This document shows positions 1 to 9,663 of a stretch of 64,000 bases of DNA, piece by piece. Position 1 is the first letter of the stretch; each line of letters opens with the position of its first letter. The translations under genes and the position numbers were made by a program. The DNA is from Carya illinoinensis (Eukaryota; Streptophyta; Magnoliopsida; Fagales; Juglandaceae): NCBI RefSeq assembly GCF_018687715.1, contig NC_056755.1, forward strand, positions 24,621,001 through 24,685,000, read 5' to 3'. Below the pieces are notes generated by a model, which made no database searches, was not told the DNA's origin, and worked only from the letters and a program-made list of their open reading frames with translations.

Positions 1-274
1 GATGGTGGGGCTTATGTGGGCTGCGATTGGAAGAACGAAAGAAAAGGCGGGTTTGTTCGGGGCCAATTCGTCCATTTCTAGTAATGAGCTGGAAGGGTTA
101 AGGTGGGAGGCATTTCATGAGATTTCACTTGAGAAAATAATATAAAAGGCATGGGTTAGGGGCTGATTAGTTGCAATGCACATGGATGTGCACCAAGGTG
201 GCGATTGGCGGGGACTTGGGCGTTGGAATGGCATTCCTTCAACGGAAATGTCGTGGATCAATTCCAATTCACTA
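1..274. repeat. Partial C monomer at the left window edge
   Basis: The 3' part of a C monomer, beginning in the GATGGTGGGGC block. Private changes are GAATGGCATTCC (usually GAATGACATTCC) and CCAATTCACTA (usually CCAATCCACTA). It shows that the array continues to the left of the window. Confidence 0.93.
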
Positions 275-1680
275 ATTCACTCTTAGATTGATAAAGAACA
301 AGAATAGAAGTCCTAAGGTCAACATATATAATCTAAGAAAGAATTAAAAAGGAAATTAACCTGAAAACACGGTTTAGAGATGACTATTGACTTGTGAGTT
401 GATTAATGCCCTCAACTCAAGTTAGAAGCTCAACCATGGTGGGATGAGAACATGTGGGGCGTGTGGCACTTCTTTGGCTTGAGGGAAACCATTTGTATGC
501 TGAATGGGGGCTACAATTGGAACAGTGATAGAAAAGATAGGTTTATTCGAGTCAATTCGTTCAGTGCTAGAAATGAGCTGTAAGGCTTTAATCATGGACG
601 CATTTGATGAGATTTCCCTTGAGAAAATGGTGTAAAGGGCGTTGGCTTTGGGCCGATTAGTTGCAATGCACATGGAGGTGCGCGTAGGTGGCGAATGGCT
701 GTGACTTGTCTGTCCCATTGACATTCCTTTTGTCGAAATGTGCTGGATCAAGTGTATTCTTCAAATTCACTCTATGAAGGATGAACAACAACAATTAAAT
801 TTGTAAGGCTCATTTAGAAAAGGTGAGATAGAATTAAAGGGGCAATTATGTTCAAAACAAGGTTTTGTGATGACTAATCACTTGTGAGTTGATTAATGCC
901 CTCAACTTTACTCAGAAACCTAACAATGGTGGAATGAGAACTTTAGGGCCGTTTGGCACATCCTAGGCTCGAGGAAAACCAATGGTTTGGCGTATGTGTG
1001 CAAGAATTCATCAAAAGACGGGTTTCTTCGAGCCAATTCATCCAACGCCTGAAACGAACCAGGAGTGTTAATGAGGGATGGATGTGATGTGAGATTGCCC
1101 TTGAGAAAATGGTTTAAGAGGCTTGGGCTTTGGGCTGATTAGTTCCAATGCATATGCAGGTGCACCTACGTGGGATTGTATTCCATCTATTGAAATGTGT
1201 TGGATCAATTCTAATCCACTAATTCACTCTATGAATGATGAGAAACAACAATAAAAGTCATAAGGTCCGTATAAAAAAGGTGAGAATGAATTAATAAGAA
1301 AATTAAGCTCAAAACATCGTTTAGAGACGACTAATCACCTGTAAGTTTGTTAATGCCGTCAACTTAAGTTAAAACCTTCACAATGGTAGGTTGTGGGATG
1401 GAAACCGATGGTGGGGCTTATGTGGGCTGCGATTGGAAGAACGAAAGAAAAGGCGGGTTTGTTCGGGGCCAATTCATCCATTTCTAGTAATCAGCTGGAA
1501 GGGTTAAGGTGGGAGGCATTGCATGAGAGTTCACTTGAGAAAATAATATAAAAGGCATGGGTTAGGTGCTGATTAGTTGCAATGCACATGGATGTGCACC
1601 AAGGTGGCGATTGGCGCGGACTTGGGCGTTGGAATGATATTCCTTCAACGGAAATGTCGTGGATCAATTCCAATCCACTA
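275..1680. repeat. HOR unit U1 (1406 bp), C monomer with 31-bp deletion
   Basis: A 275-764, B 765-1221 (457), C 1222-1680 (459). C lacks 31 bp after TTGTGG at 1391-1396, joining it directly to GATGGAAACC. A carries CCATTTGTATG and GGCGAATGG. Confidence 0.95.
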
Positions 1681-3112
1681 ATTCACTCTTAGATTGATAA
1701 AGAACAAGAATAGAAGTCGTAAGGTCAACATATATAAGCTAAGAAAGAATTAAAAAGGAAATTAACCTGAAAACACGGTTTAGAGATGACTATTGACTTG
1801 TGAGTTGATTAATGCCCTCAACTCAAGTTAGAAGCTCAACCATGGTGAGATGAGAACATGTGGGGCGTGTGGCACTTCTTTGGCTTGAGGGAAACCGTTT
1901 GTATGCTGAATGGGGGCTACAATTGGAACAGTGATAGAAAAGATAGGTTTATTCGAGTCAATTCGTTCAGTGCTAGAAATGAGCTGTGAGGCTTTAATCA
2001 TGGACGCACTTGATCAGATTTCCCTTGAGAAAATGGATTAAAGGGCGTTGGCTTTGGGCCGATCAGTTGCAATGCACATGGAGGTGCGCGTAGGTGGCGA
2101 TTGGCTGTGACTTGTCTGTTCCATTGACTTTCATTTTGTCCAAATGTGCTGGATCAAGTGTATTCTTCAAATTCACTCTATGAAGGATGAACAACAACAA
2201 TTAAATTTGTAAGGCTCATTTAGAAAAGGTGAGACAGAATTAAAAGGGCAATTATGTTCAAAACAAGGTTTTGTGATGACTAATCACTTGTGAGTTGATT
2301 AATGCCCTCAACTTTATTCAGAAACCTAACAATGGTGGAATGAGAACTTTAGGGCCGTGTGGCACATTCTAGGCTCGAGGAAAACCAATGGTTTGGCGTA
2401 TGTGCGCAAGAATTCATGAAAAGACGGTTTTCTTCGAGCCAATTCGTCCAACGCCTGAAACGAACCAGGAGTGTTAATGAGGGATGGATGTGATGTGAGA
2501 TTGCCCTTGAGAAAATGGTTTAAGAGGCTTTGGGCTGATTAGTTCCAATGCACATGCAGGTGCACCTACGTGGGATTGTATTCCATCTATTGAAATGTGT
2601 TGGATCAATTCTAATCCACTAATTCACTCTATGAATGATGAGAAACAACAATAAAAGTCATAAGGTCCGTATAAAAAAGGCGAGAATGAATTAATAAAAA
2701 AATTAAGCTCAAAACATCGTTTAGAGACGACTAATCACCTGTAAGTTTGTTAATGCCGTCAACTTAAGTTAAAACCTTCACAATGGTAGGTTGTGGTCAT
2801 GAAGGACATGTGGCACTTCTTGGGCTCGATGGAAACCGATGGTGGGGCTTATGTGGGGCTGCGATTGGAAGAACGAAAGAAAAGGCGGGTTTGTTCGGGG
2901 CCAATTCATCCATTTCTAGTAATGAGCTGGAAGGGTTAAGGTGGGAGGCATTTCAGGAGATTTCACTTGAGAAAATAATATAAAAGGCATGGGTTAGGGC
3001 CTTATTAGTTGCAATGCACATGGATGTGCACCAAGGTGGCGATTGGCGGGGACTTGGGCGTTGGAATGACATTCCTTCAACGGAAATGTCGTGGATCAAT
3101 TCCAATCCACTA
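1681..3112. repeat. HOR unit U2 (1432 bp), short B form
   Basis: A 1681-2170, B 2171-2621 (451, the 6-bp deletion), C 2622-3112 (491, one extra G in the ATGTGGGGCTG run near 2850). A has private changes GCACTTGATCAG, GATCAGTTGC and TTTCATTTTGTCC. It is one of only two units left of 36.9 kb with a plain 451-bp B. Confidence 0.95.
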
Positions 3113-4549
3113 ATTCACTCTTAGATTGATAAAGAACAAGAATAGAAGTCGTAAGGTCCACATATATAAGCTAAGAAAGAATTAAAAAGGAAATTAACCT
3201 GAAAACACGGTTTAGAGATGACTATTGACTTGTGAGTTGATTAATGCCCTCAACTCAAGTTAGAAGCTCAACCATGGTGAGATGAGAACATGTGGGGCGT
3301 GTGGCACTTCTTTGGCTTGAGGGAAACCGTTTGTATGCTGAATGGGGGCTACAATTGGAACAGTGATAGAAAAGATAGGTTTATTCGAGTCAATTCGTTC
3401 AGTGCTAGAAATGAGCTGTAAGGCTTTAATCATGGACGCATTTGATGAGATTTCCCTTGAGAAAATGGTGTAAAGGGCGTTGGCTTTGGGGCGATTAGTT
3501 GCAATGCACATGGAGGTGCGCGTAGGTGGCAACTGGCTGTGACTTGTCTGTTCAATTGACATTCCTTTTGTCGAAATGTGCTGGATCAAGTGTATTGTTC
3601 AAATTCACTCTATGAAGGATGAACAACAACAATTAAATTTGTAAGGCTCATTTAGAAAAGGTGAGATAGAATTAAAAGGGCAATTATGTTCAAAATAAGG
3701 TTTTGTGATGACGAATCACTTGTGAGTTGATTAATGCCCTCAACTTTATTCAAAAACCTAACAATGGTGGAATGAGAACTTTAGGGCCGTGTGGCACATC
3801 CTAGGCTCGAGGAAAACCAATGGTTTGGCGTATGTCTGCAAGAATTCATGAAAAGACGGGTTTCTTCGAGCCAATTCATCCAACGCCTGAAACGAACCAA
3901 GAGTGTTAATGAGGGATGGATGTGATGTGAGATTGCCCTTGAGAAAATGGTTTAAGAGGCTTGGGCTTTGGGCTGATTAGTTCCAATGCACATGCAGGTG
4001 CACCTACGTGGGATTGTATTCCATCTATTGAAATGTGTTGGATCAATTCTAATCCACTAATTCACTCTATGAATGATGAGAAACAACAATAAAAGTCATA
4101 AGGTCTGTATAAAAAAGGCGAGAATGAATTAATAAGAAAATTAAGCTCAAAACATCGTTTAGAGACGACTAATCACCTGTAAGTTTGTTAATGCCGTCAA
4201 CTTAAGTTAAAACCTTCACAATGGTAGGTTGTGGTCATGATGGACATGTGGCACTTCTTGGCGTCGATGGAAACCGATGGTGGGGCTTATGTGGGCTGCG
4301 ATTGGCAGAACGAAAGAAAAGGCGGGTTTGTTCGGGGCCAATTCGTCCATTTCTAGTAATGAGCTGGAAGGGTTAAGGTGGGAGGCATTTCATGAGATTT
4401 CACTTGAGAAAATAATATAAAAGGCATGGGTTAGGGGCTTATTAGTTGCAATGCACATGGATGTGCACCAAGGTGGCGATTGGCGGGGACTTGGGCGTTG
4501 GAATGACATTCCTTCAACGGAAATGTCGTGGATCAATTCCAATCCACTA
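3113..4549. repeat. HOR unit U3 (1437 bp), canonical length
   Basis: A 3113-3602, B 3603-4059, C 4060-4549, i.e. 490+457+490. This is used as the length reference. Private changes include GGCAACTGG and TTGTTCAA in A, GATGACGAATC and AACCAAGAG in B, and GGCGTCGATGG in C. Confidence 0.96.
4452..4467. repeat. Perfect inverted repeat TGCACAT-GG-ATGTGCA in the C monomer (representative copy, U3)
   Basis: Two 7-bp arms around a 2-bp centre. The same element recurs in nearly every C monomer (U27 C is altered to TGCACATCGATGTGCA, still palindromic). At the same monomer position B has TGCACATGCAGGTGCA and A has the degenerate TGCACATGGAGGTGCG. It could be a protein-binding or cruciform-forming site; no function is shown by sequence. 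Confidence 0.8.
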
Positions 4550-5430
4550 ATTCACTCTTAGATTGATAAAGAACAAGAATAGAAGTCGTAAGGTCCACAT
4601 ATATAAGCTAAGAAAGAATTAAAAAGGAAATTAACCTGAAAACACGGTTTAGAGATGACTATTGACTTGTGAGTTGATTAATGCCCTCAACTCAAGTTAG
4701 AAGCTCAACCATGGTGAGATGAGAACATGTGGGGCATGTGGCACTTCTTTGGCTTGAGGGAAACTGTTTTTATGCTGAATGGGGGCTACAATTGGAACAG
4801 TGATAGAAAAGATAGCTTTATTCGAGTCAATTCGTTCTGTGCTAGAAATGAGCTGTAAGGCTTTAATCATGGACGTATTTGATGAGATTTCCCTTGAGAA
4901 AATGGTGTAAAGGGCGTTGGCTTTGGGCCGATTAGTTGCAATGCACATGGAGGTGCGCGTTGGTGGCAATTGGCTGTGACTTGTCTGTTCAATTGACATT
5001 CCTTTTGTCGTAATGTGTTGGATCAAGTGTATTCTTCAAATTCACTCTATGAAGGATGAACAACAACAATTAAATTTGTAAGGCTCATTTAGCAAAGGTG
5101 AGATAGAATTAAAAGGGCAATTATGTTCAAAACAAGGTTTTGTGATGACTAATCACTTCTGAGTTGATTAATGCCCTCAACTTTATTCAGAAACCTAACA
5201 ATGGTGGAATGAGAACTTTAGGGCCGTGTGGCACATCCTAGCTCGAGGAAAACCAATGGTTTGGCGTATGTGCGCAAGAATTCATGAAAAGACGGGTTTC
5301 TTCGAGCCAATTCATCCAACGCCTGAAACGAACCAGGAGTGTTAATGAGGGATGGATGTGATGTGAGATTGCCCTTGAGAAAATGGTTTTAGAGGCTTGG
5401 GCTTTGGGCTGATTAGTTCCAATGCACATG

Positions 5431-5435
5431 CAGGT
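5431..5435. repeat. Left target-site duplication CAGGT
   Basis: CAGGT directly before the TG of the element. It is repeated at 7672-7676 directly after the terminal CA. Uninterrupted B monomers carry one copy (CACATGCAGGTGCACC), so the 5-bp duplication is explained by integration. Confidence 0.93.
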
Positions 5436-5762
5436 TGTTGCGACTAAACTTTGACTCAAATTAATGAATCAAAAATCTAGTGCAGTTTTACCTGCAAGTA
5501 TACAGGCGTTGTAGTATCTTACAGGATCGAATCCACAGGGAAAGGTTACTTAAAATTAAACTTGTTGAAAACTGTGAAAAACTTCACAAAGAAAAAATAA
5601 GAGGATGATATGTACAATGGATGGAAAAGTGCAATGAAAATCAAAATTTACTGGTCGTGAACCAGATTCATGTTTGTTTGTTGGATTTGAGTGCAGCGAT
5701 GAAATGTAAGGAATTAAAATGCAAGAAAGTAAATTAAAATTGCTGAAATTAATAGACTGAAA

Positions 5763-5905
5763 TTTAAAGGAGAAAGAAAAATAAATGACATTAATTTAAA
5801 TAGAAGAATTAAAGGTGCAAGGAGAAATAAATGACAGTAATTTAAATAGACAGAAATTAAAGGTGAAAGGAAAAATAAAAGACATTAAACTGAAATTAAA
5901 TAAAA
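5763..5905. repeat. Short imperfect tandem repeats inside the LTR (about 45-48 bp period)
   Basis: Three degenerate copies start near 5763, 5808 and 5856. Each has (AT)TTAAAGG, then an A/G-rich stretch, ATAAA(T/A)GACA and, in the first two, TAATTTAAATAGA. The spacing is 45 then 48 bp. Confidence 0.7.
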
Positions 5906-6041
5906 ATAGGAATTGTAAGGAATAGACTTGATGTTTGGAAATCGAGACTGCGTTCTACAATTCTTAATACTTAATGAAGCTTCTTCTAAACAGAAAATAA
6001 ATTAAGACAACAAAAACTTTAACTGCCCTGCTGCTGCTTCC

Positions 6042-6190
6042 AGCTTCTAAATGGAAATAAAAACAAATTAAGAACTAAAACTGAACTTTACGTGGTGCTG
6101 CTACTAGATTCTCAACAGAAAATAAAACAAGTCCAAAAACTCTGCCCGAGCTACCCTAGCTTCTAAATGGAAAGTAAAAACAAATAAAAC
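6042..6190. repeat. Direct repeat pair inside the LTR (116-bp spacing)
   Basis: AGCTTCTAAATGGAAA occurs at 6042 and 6158, each followed by a (G)TAAAAACAAAT-like stretch. A looser relative (CTTCTTCTAAACAGAAAATAA) lies near 5981. This looks like old local duplication within the LTR. Confidence 0.6.
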
Positions 6191-6353
6191 AACTGAACTG
6201 CAAAAACAACTGCTCCCGAAAATTACTTCAAGGTCTGAACGAAAAAGCATAAAACAAACTTCAAAGCTAAACTAAGCTACTCGAAATGAAAGAGAAAGAA
6301 AGATTTTAAACTAAGCTACTGCCCGACTCCCCCTTGTTGAATAAAAACCTTCC

Positions 6354-6360
6354 TTTTATA
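6354..6360 (+). promoter_or_regulatory. Possible TATA element of the LTR
   Basis: TTTTATA in CCTTCCTTTTATAGCC, at the border between the A-rich and the CT/GT-rich parts of the LTR, is a plausible position for a Pol II TATA box with the element in + orientation. The only support is motif and context; the start site and R/U5 limits cannot be set. Confidence 0.25.
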
Positions 6361-7330
6361 GCCGTGGTGATCTTCTGCTGCAGGTTGTGTTTTAATGTTT
6401 TCTGCACTGCATGTGCTTGTCAAAGCTGCTGTCTGCTGCATGTCTGAATGATGTTGTTGCATGGTGTCATGTGCTGTCCGAAAGCTACTGTCTTGGTGAT
6501 GCTTTTCTGCATGTGCTTCTGTGTTTGAATGGTCTGCATGATGTCTGGTGAGTTGGTGTGCATCTTTCTGTCCGAGTGCTTTCTGTGCTGCAGGTTTATT
6601 GCTGCTGTACAGCGTGTCTCTTCCTTCTCCTGCTGCTACACGTTCAGCTCCAGCTCAATCCATGTGCTGCATGTGCTGTTCTATAGTCGTGTTGCCCAAC
6701 CGTGTGCTTGTGTGAGGTGTCCGAGTGATGATTGCTTCTTCTGCTTCTGCTTTATCTGCTGTCATGCGTGCATGTGTTTGCTGCAGTGTTGCTGAATGTG
6801 GTCCGAGTGATGATTGCTGCATGTGTGTACTGGTCCGGATGATGCTGCATGGTGTGAGTGCAGTTCCTGCTGTCCAAGGTGTTGTTGCTTTCACCCTTCA
6901 ATCGGCTGGCCCACGTTCACTCATTATTCTCCCACGTTCTCTCCTGTGCCTCTCCGTGAAGTCTGCCATCGGTTTGGAAAGAAAAGCAAGCCGCACCTCA
7001 CCTTTCTCTTTTCTTTAATGACCACGTTCAGCTGTGCAGCTTCCACTCATCACTCTCCCACGTTCATCATTACTCTCCTTTCCGTGCTCCAGCAGTGGCT
7101 GAATGATGAATGTCTGCTGTCATGCATGTGTGTGGTTTGTTGGCATGTTTCCGAATGATGTGAGTCGAATGAAGCTGTGAATGAGGCAGATAGCTGTGGT
7201 CTTGCATGTGTATTACATGTTGTCCGAATGATGAATGACTGCCAGCTGTGTTGAGTGAGTGCTGCAGCAGCTTCCGTTGAGGCATGTGAGCATGAGCATG
7301 TGTGCTTTGCTGCAACGTGCATGTAAGCTC
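6361..7330. other. CT/GT-rich segment of the LTR with recurring TGCTGCATGTG-like words
   Basis: The stretch is dominated by variants of CTGCATGTG, GTCCGAGTGATGATTGCT (6719 and 6801; related GTCCGAATGATGAATG near 7220) and CCACGTTC (near 6911, 6932, 7022 and 7059). Several overlapping frames of 60-115 codons on both strands arise from this low-complexity composition. They have Cys/Ser/His-rich translations with no recognisable domain, so no gene is called. Confidence 0.65.
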
Positions 7331-7671
7331 AACAATTCTTTTCAACAGCCACCTTGATTCCGTAAAAATGCTTTGACTGAAAATCCAATTTTATTCAAGC
7401 TGAAAATAAGTAGATAAAAATAACACTCAAACATAAATTAAAATAAAAAATATAGATTATCACAAATATACTATATATGTGAGGAAATATTGTCTCATTA
7501 AATCATAGTTATAAAATTAAGCATAAACTCATGCTTTTAATCAATTTAAATCATAACTTGCATTTATTCTTATTAACCATTTTTTCCATTTAAAACCAAT
7601 AATAATGTCATGATTAATTTAAAATACATTGGTTTTAAATAGTTAAAATGTGCAATATTCTAGCTCAATCA

Positions 7672-7676
7672 CAGGT
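7672..7676. repeat. Right target-site duplication CAGGT
   Basis: Follows the terminal CA of the LTR and restores the B-monomer reading GCACCTACGTGGG. It matches 5431-5435 exactly. Confidence 0.93.
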
Positions 7677-8226
7677 GCACCTACGTGGGATTGTATTCCA
7701 TCTATTGAAATGTGTTGGATCAATTCTAATCCACTAATTCACTCTATGAATGATGAGAAACAACAATAAAAGTCATAAGGTCCGTATAAAAAAGGTGAGA
7801 ATGAATTAATAAGAAAATTAAGCTCAAAACATCGTTTAGAGACGACTAATCACCTGTAAGTTTGTTAATGCCGTCAAGTTAAGTTAAAACCTTCACAATG
7901 GTAGGTTGTGGTCATGAAGGACATGTGGCACTTCTTGGGCTCGATGGAAACCGATGGTGGGGCTTATGTGGGCTGCGATTGGAAGAACGAAAGGAAAGGC
8001 GGGTTTGTTCGGGGCCAATTCGTCCATTTCTAGTAATGAGCTGGAAGGGTTAAGGTGGGAGGCATTTCATGAGATTTCACTTGAGAAAATAATATAAAAG
8101 GCATGGGTTAGGGGCTGATTAGTTGCAATGCACATGGATGTGCACCAAGGTGGCGATTGGCGGGGACTTGGGCGTTGGAATGACATTCCTTCAACGGAAA
8201 TGTCGTGGATCAATTCCAATCCACTA

Positions 8227-9663
8227 ATTCACTCTTAGATTGATAAAGGACAAGAATAGAAGTCGTAAGGTCCACATATATAAGCTAAGAAAGAATTAAA
8301 AAGGAAATTAACCTGAAAACACGGTTTAGAGATGACTATCGACTTGTGAGTTGATTAATGCCCTCAACTCAAGTTAGAAGCTCAACCATGGTGAGATGAG
8401 AACATGTGGGGCGTGTGGCACTTCTTTGGCTTGAGGGAAACCATTTGTATGTTGAATGGGGGCTACAATTGGAACAGTGATAGAAAAGATAGGTTTATTC
8501 GAGTCAATTTGTTCAGTGCTAGAAATGAGCTGTAAGGCTTTAATCATGGACGCATTTGATGATATTTCCCTTGAGAAAATGGGGTAAAGGGCGTTGGCTT
8601 TGGGCCGATTAGTTGCAATGCACATGGAGGTGCGCGTAGGTGGCGATTGGCTGTGACTTGTCAGTTCCATTGACATTCCTTTTGTCAAAATGTACTGGAT
8701 CAAGTGTATTCTTCAAATTCACTCTATGAAGGATGAACAACAACAATTAAATTTGTAAGGCTCATTTAGAAAAGGTGAGATAGAATTAAAAGGGCAATTA
8801 TGTTCAAAACAAGGTATTGTGATGACTAATCACTTGTGAGTTGATTAATGCCCTCAACTTTATTCAGAAACCTAACAATGGTGGAATGAGAACTTTAGGG
8901 CCGTGTGGCACATCCTAGGCTCGAGGAAAACCAATGGTTTGGCGTATGTGCGCAAGAATTCATGAAAAGACGGGTTTCTTCGAGACAATTCGTCCAACAC
9001 CTGAAACGAACCAGGAGTGTTAATGAGGGATGGATGTGATGTGAGATTGCCCTTGAGAAAATGGTTTAAGAGGCTTGGGCTTTGGGCTGATTAGTTCCAA
9101 TGCACCTGCAGGTGCACCTACGTGGGATTGTATTCCATCTATTGAAATGTGTTGGATCAATTCTAATCCACTAATTCACCCTATGAATGATGATAAACAA
9201 CAATAAAAGTCATAAGGTTCGTATAAAAAAGGCGAGAATGAATTAATAAGAAAATTAAGCTCAAAACATCGTTTAGAGACGACTAATCACCTGTAAGTTT
9301 GTTAATGCCGTCAAGTTAAGTTAAAACCTTCATAATGGCAGGTTGTGGTCATGGAGGACATGTGGCACTTCTTGGGCTCGATGGAAACCGATGGTGGGGC
9401 TTATGTGGGCTGCGATTGGAAGAACGAAAGGAAAGGCGGGTTTGTTCGGGGCCAATTCGTCCATTTCTAGTAATGAGCTGGAAGGCTTAAGGTGGGAGGC
9501 ATTTCCTGAGATTTCACTTGAGAAAATAATATAAAAGGCATGGGTTAGGGGTTGATTAGTTGCAATGCACATGGATGTGCACCAAGGTGGCGATTGGCGG
9601 GGACTTGGGCGTTGGAATGACATTCCTTCAACGGAAATGTCGTGGATCAATTCCAATCCACTA
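8227..9663. repeat. HOR unit U5 (1437 bp)
   Basis: A 8227-8716, B 8717-9173, C 9174-9663. B reads TGCACCTGCAGGTGCA at 9101-9116, turning its usual gapped inverted repeat into a perfect 16-bp palindrome. C starts with the altered box ATTCACCCTATG and has CATGGAGGACATG. Confidence 0.95.

Larger units (their letters stand above)
5436..7671 (+). mobile_element. Solo LTR of a plant Ty3/gypsy-type (Tat/Ogre-like) retrotransposon, 2236 bp
   Basis: The element begins TGTTGCGACT and ends CTCAATCA, giving the 5'-TG...CA-3' ends of an LTR, and has a perfect 5-bp target duplication. It contains no gag/pol-like frame, no second LTR copy and no internal region, so a solo LTR left by LTR-LTR recombination is the best reading. 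About 60-120 bp inside the left end is a block with GCAAGTATACAGGC and ATCGAATCCACAGGGA; from memory, similar blocks lie near the start of Tat/Ogre/Athila-type plant LTRs, which suggests + orientation. Base use changes along its length: A-rich to about 6330, CT/GT-rich with many TGCTGCATG-like words to about 7330, then very AT-rich. Alternative: a non-autonomous element of unknown type. The lineage assignment is tentative; the insertion itself is secure. Confidence 0.85.
4550..8226. repeat. HOR unit U4, B monomer split by the LTR insertion
   Basis: A 4550-5039, B 5040-5435 plus 7677-7736, C 7737-8226. Removing the LTR and one CAGGT leaves a B of 456 bp, one base short because CCTAGGCTCG reads CCTAGCTCG near 5239. 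A has private changes AACTGTTTTTATG, GTTCTGTGC and CGTTGGTGGC. Confidence 0.95.

Noticed and set aside
422..751. Recurring minus-strand frame of up to 109 codons in A monomers (about 40 copies across the window)
   Set aside because: Copies recur exactly once per HOR in a tandem satellite, are broken in several units, match no protein family I recognise and overlap open frames on the other strand. Homogenisation explains their persistence, so they are not listed as CDS.
5270..5310. Possible CENP-B-like box around TTCGAGCCAATTCGTCC
   Set aside because: The TTCG start is present, but the required spacing to A and CGGG does not fit. No other position I checked in the consensus fits better.
6529..7158. 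Overlapping Cys/Ser/His-rich frames on both strands inside the LTR
   Set aside because: They come from low-complexity TGCTGCATG-type sequence, overlap each other in several frames and lack any recognisable retroviral or cellular domain.
5436..7671. Complete LTR retrotransposon or short paired-LTR element
   Set aside because: The left-end sequence is not repeated internally or before the right end, and there is no primer-binding site/polypurine tract pair between two LTRs, so only one LTR is present.
9330..9656. Minus-strand frames of about 108 codons in C monomers and shorter ones in B monomers
   Set aside because: Same reasoning: they follow the repeat, vary with indels in individual units and have no coding signature beyond lack of stops.
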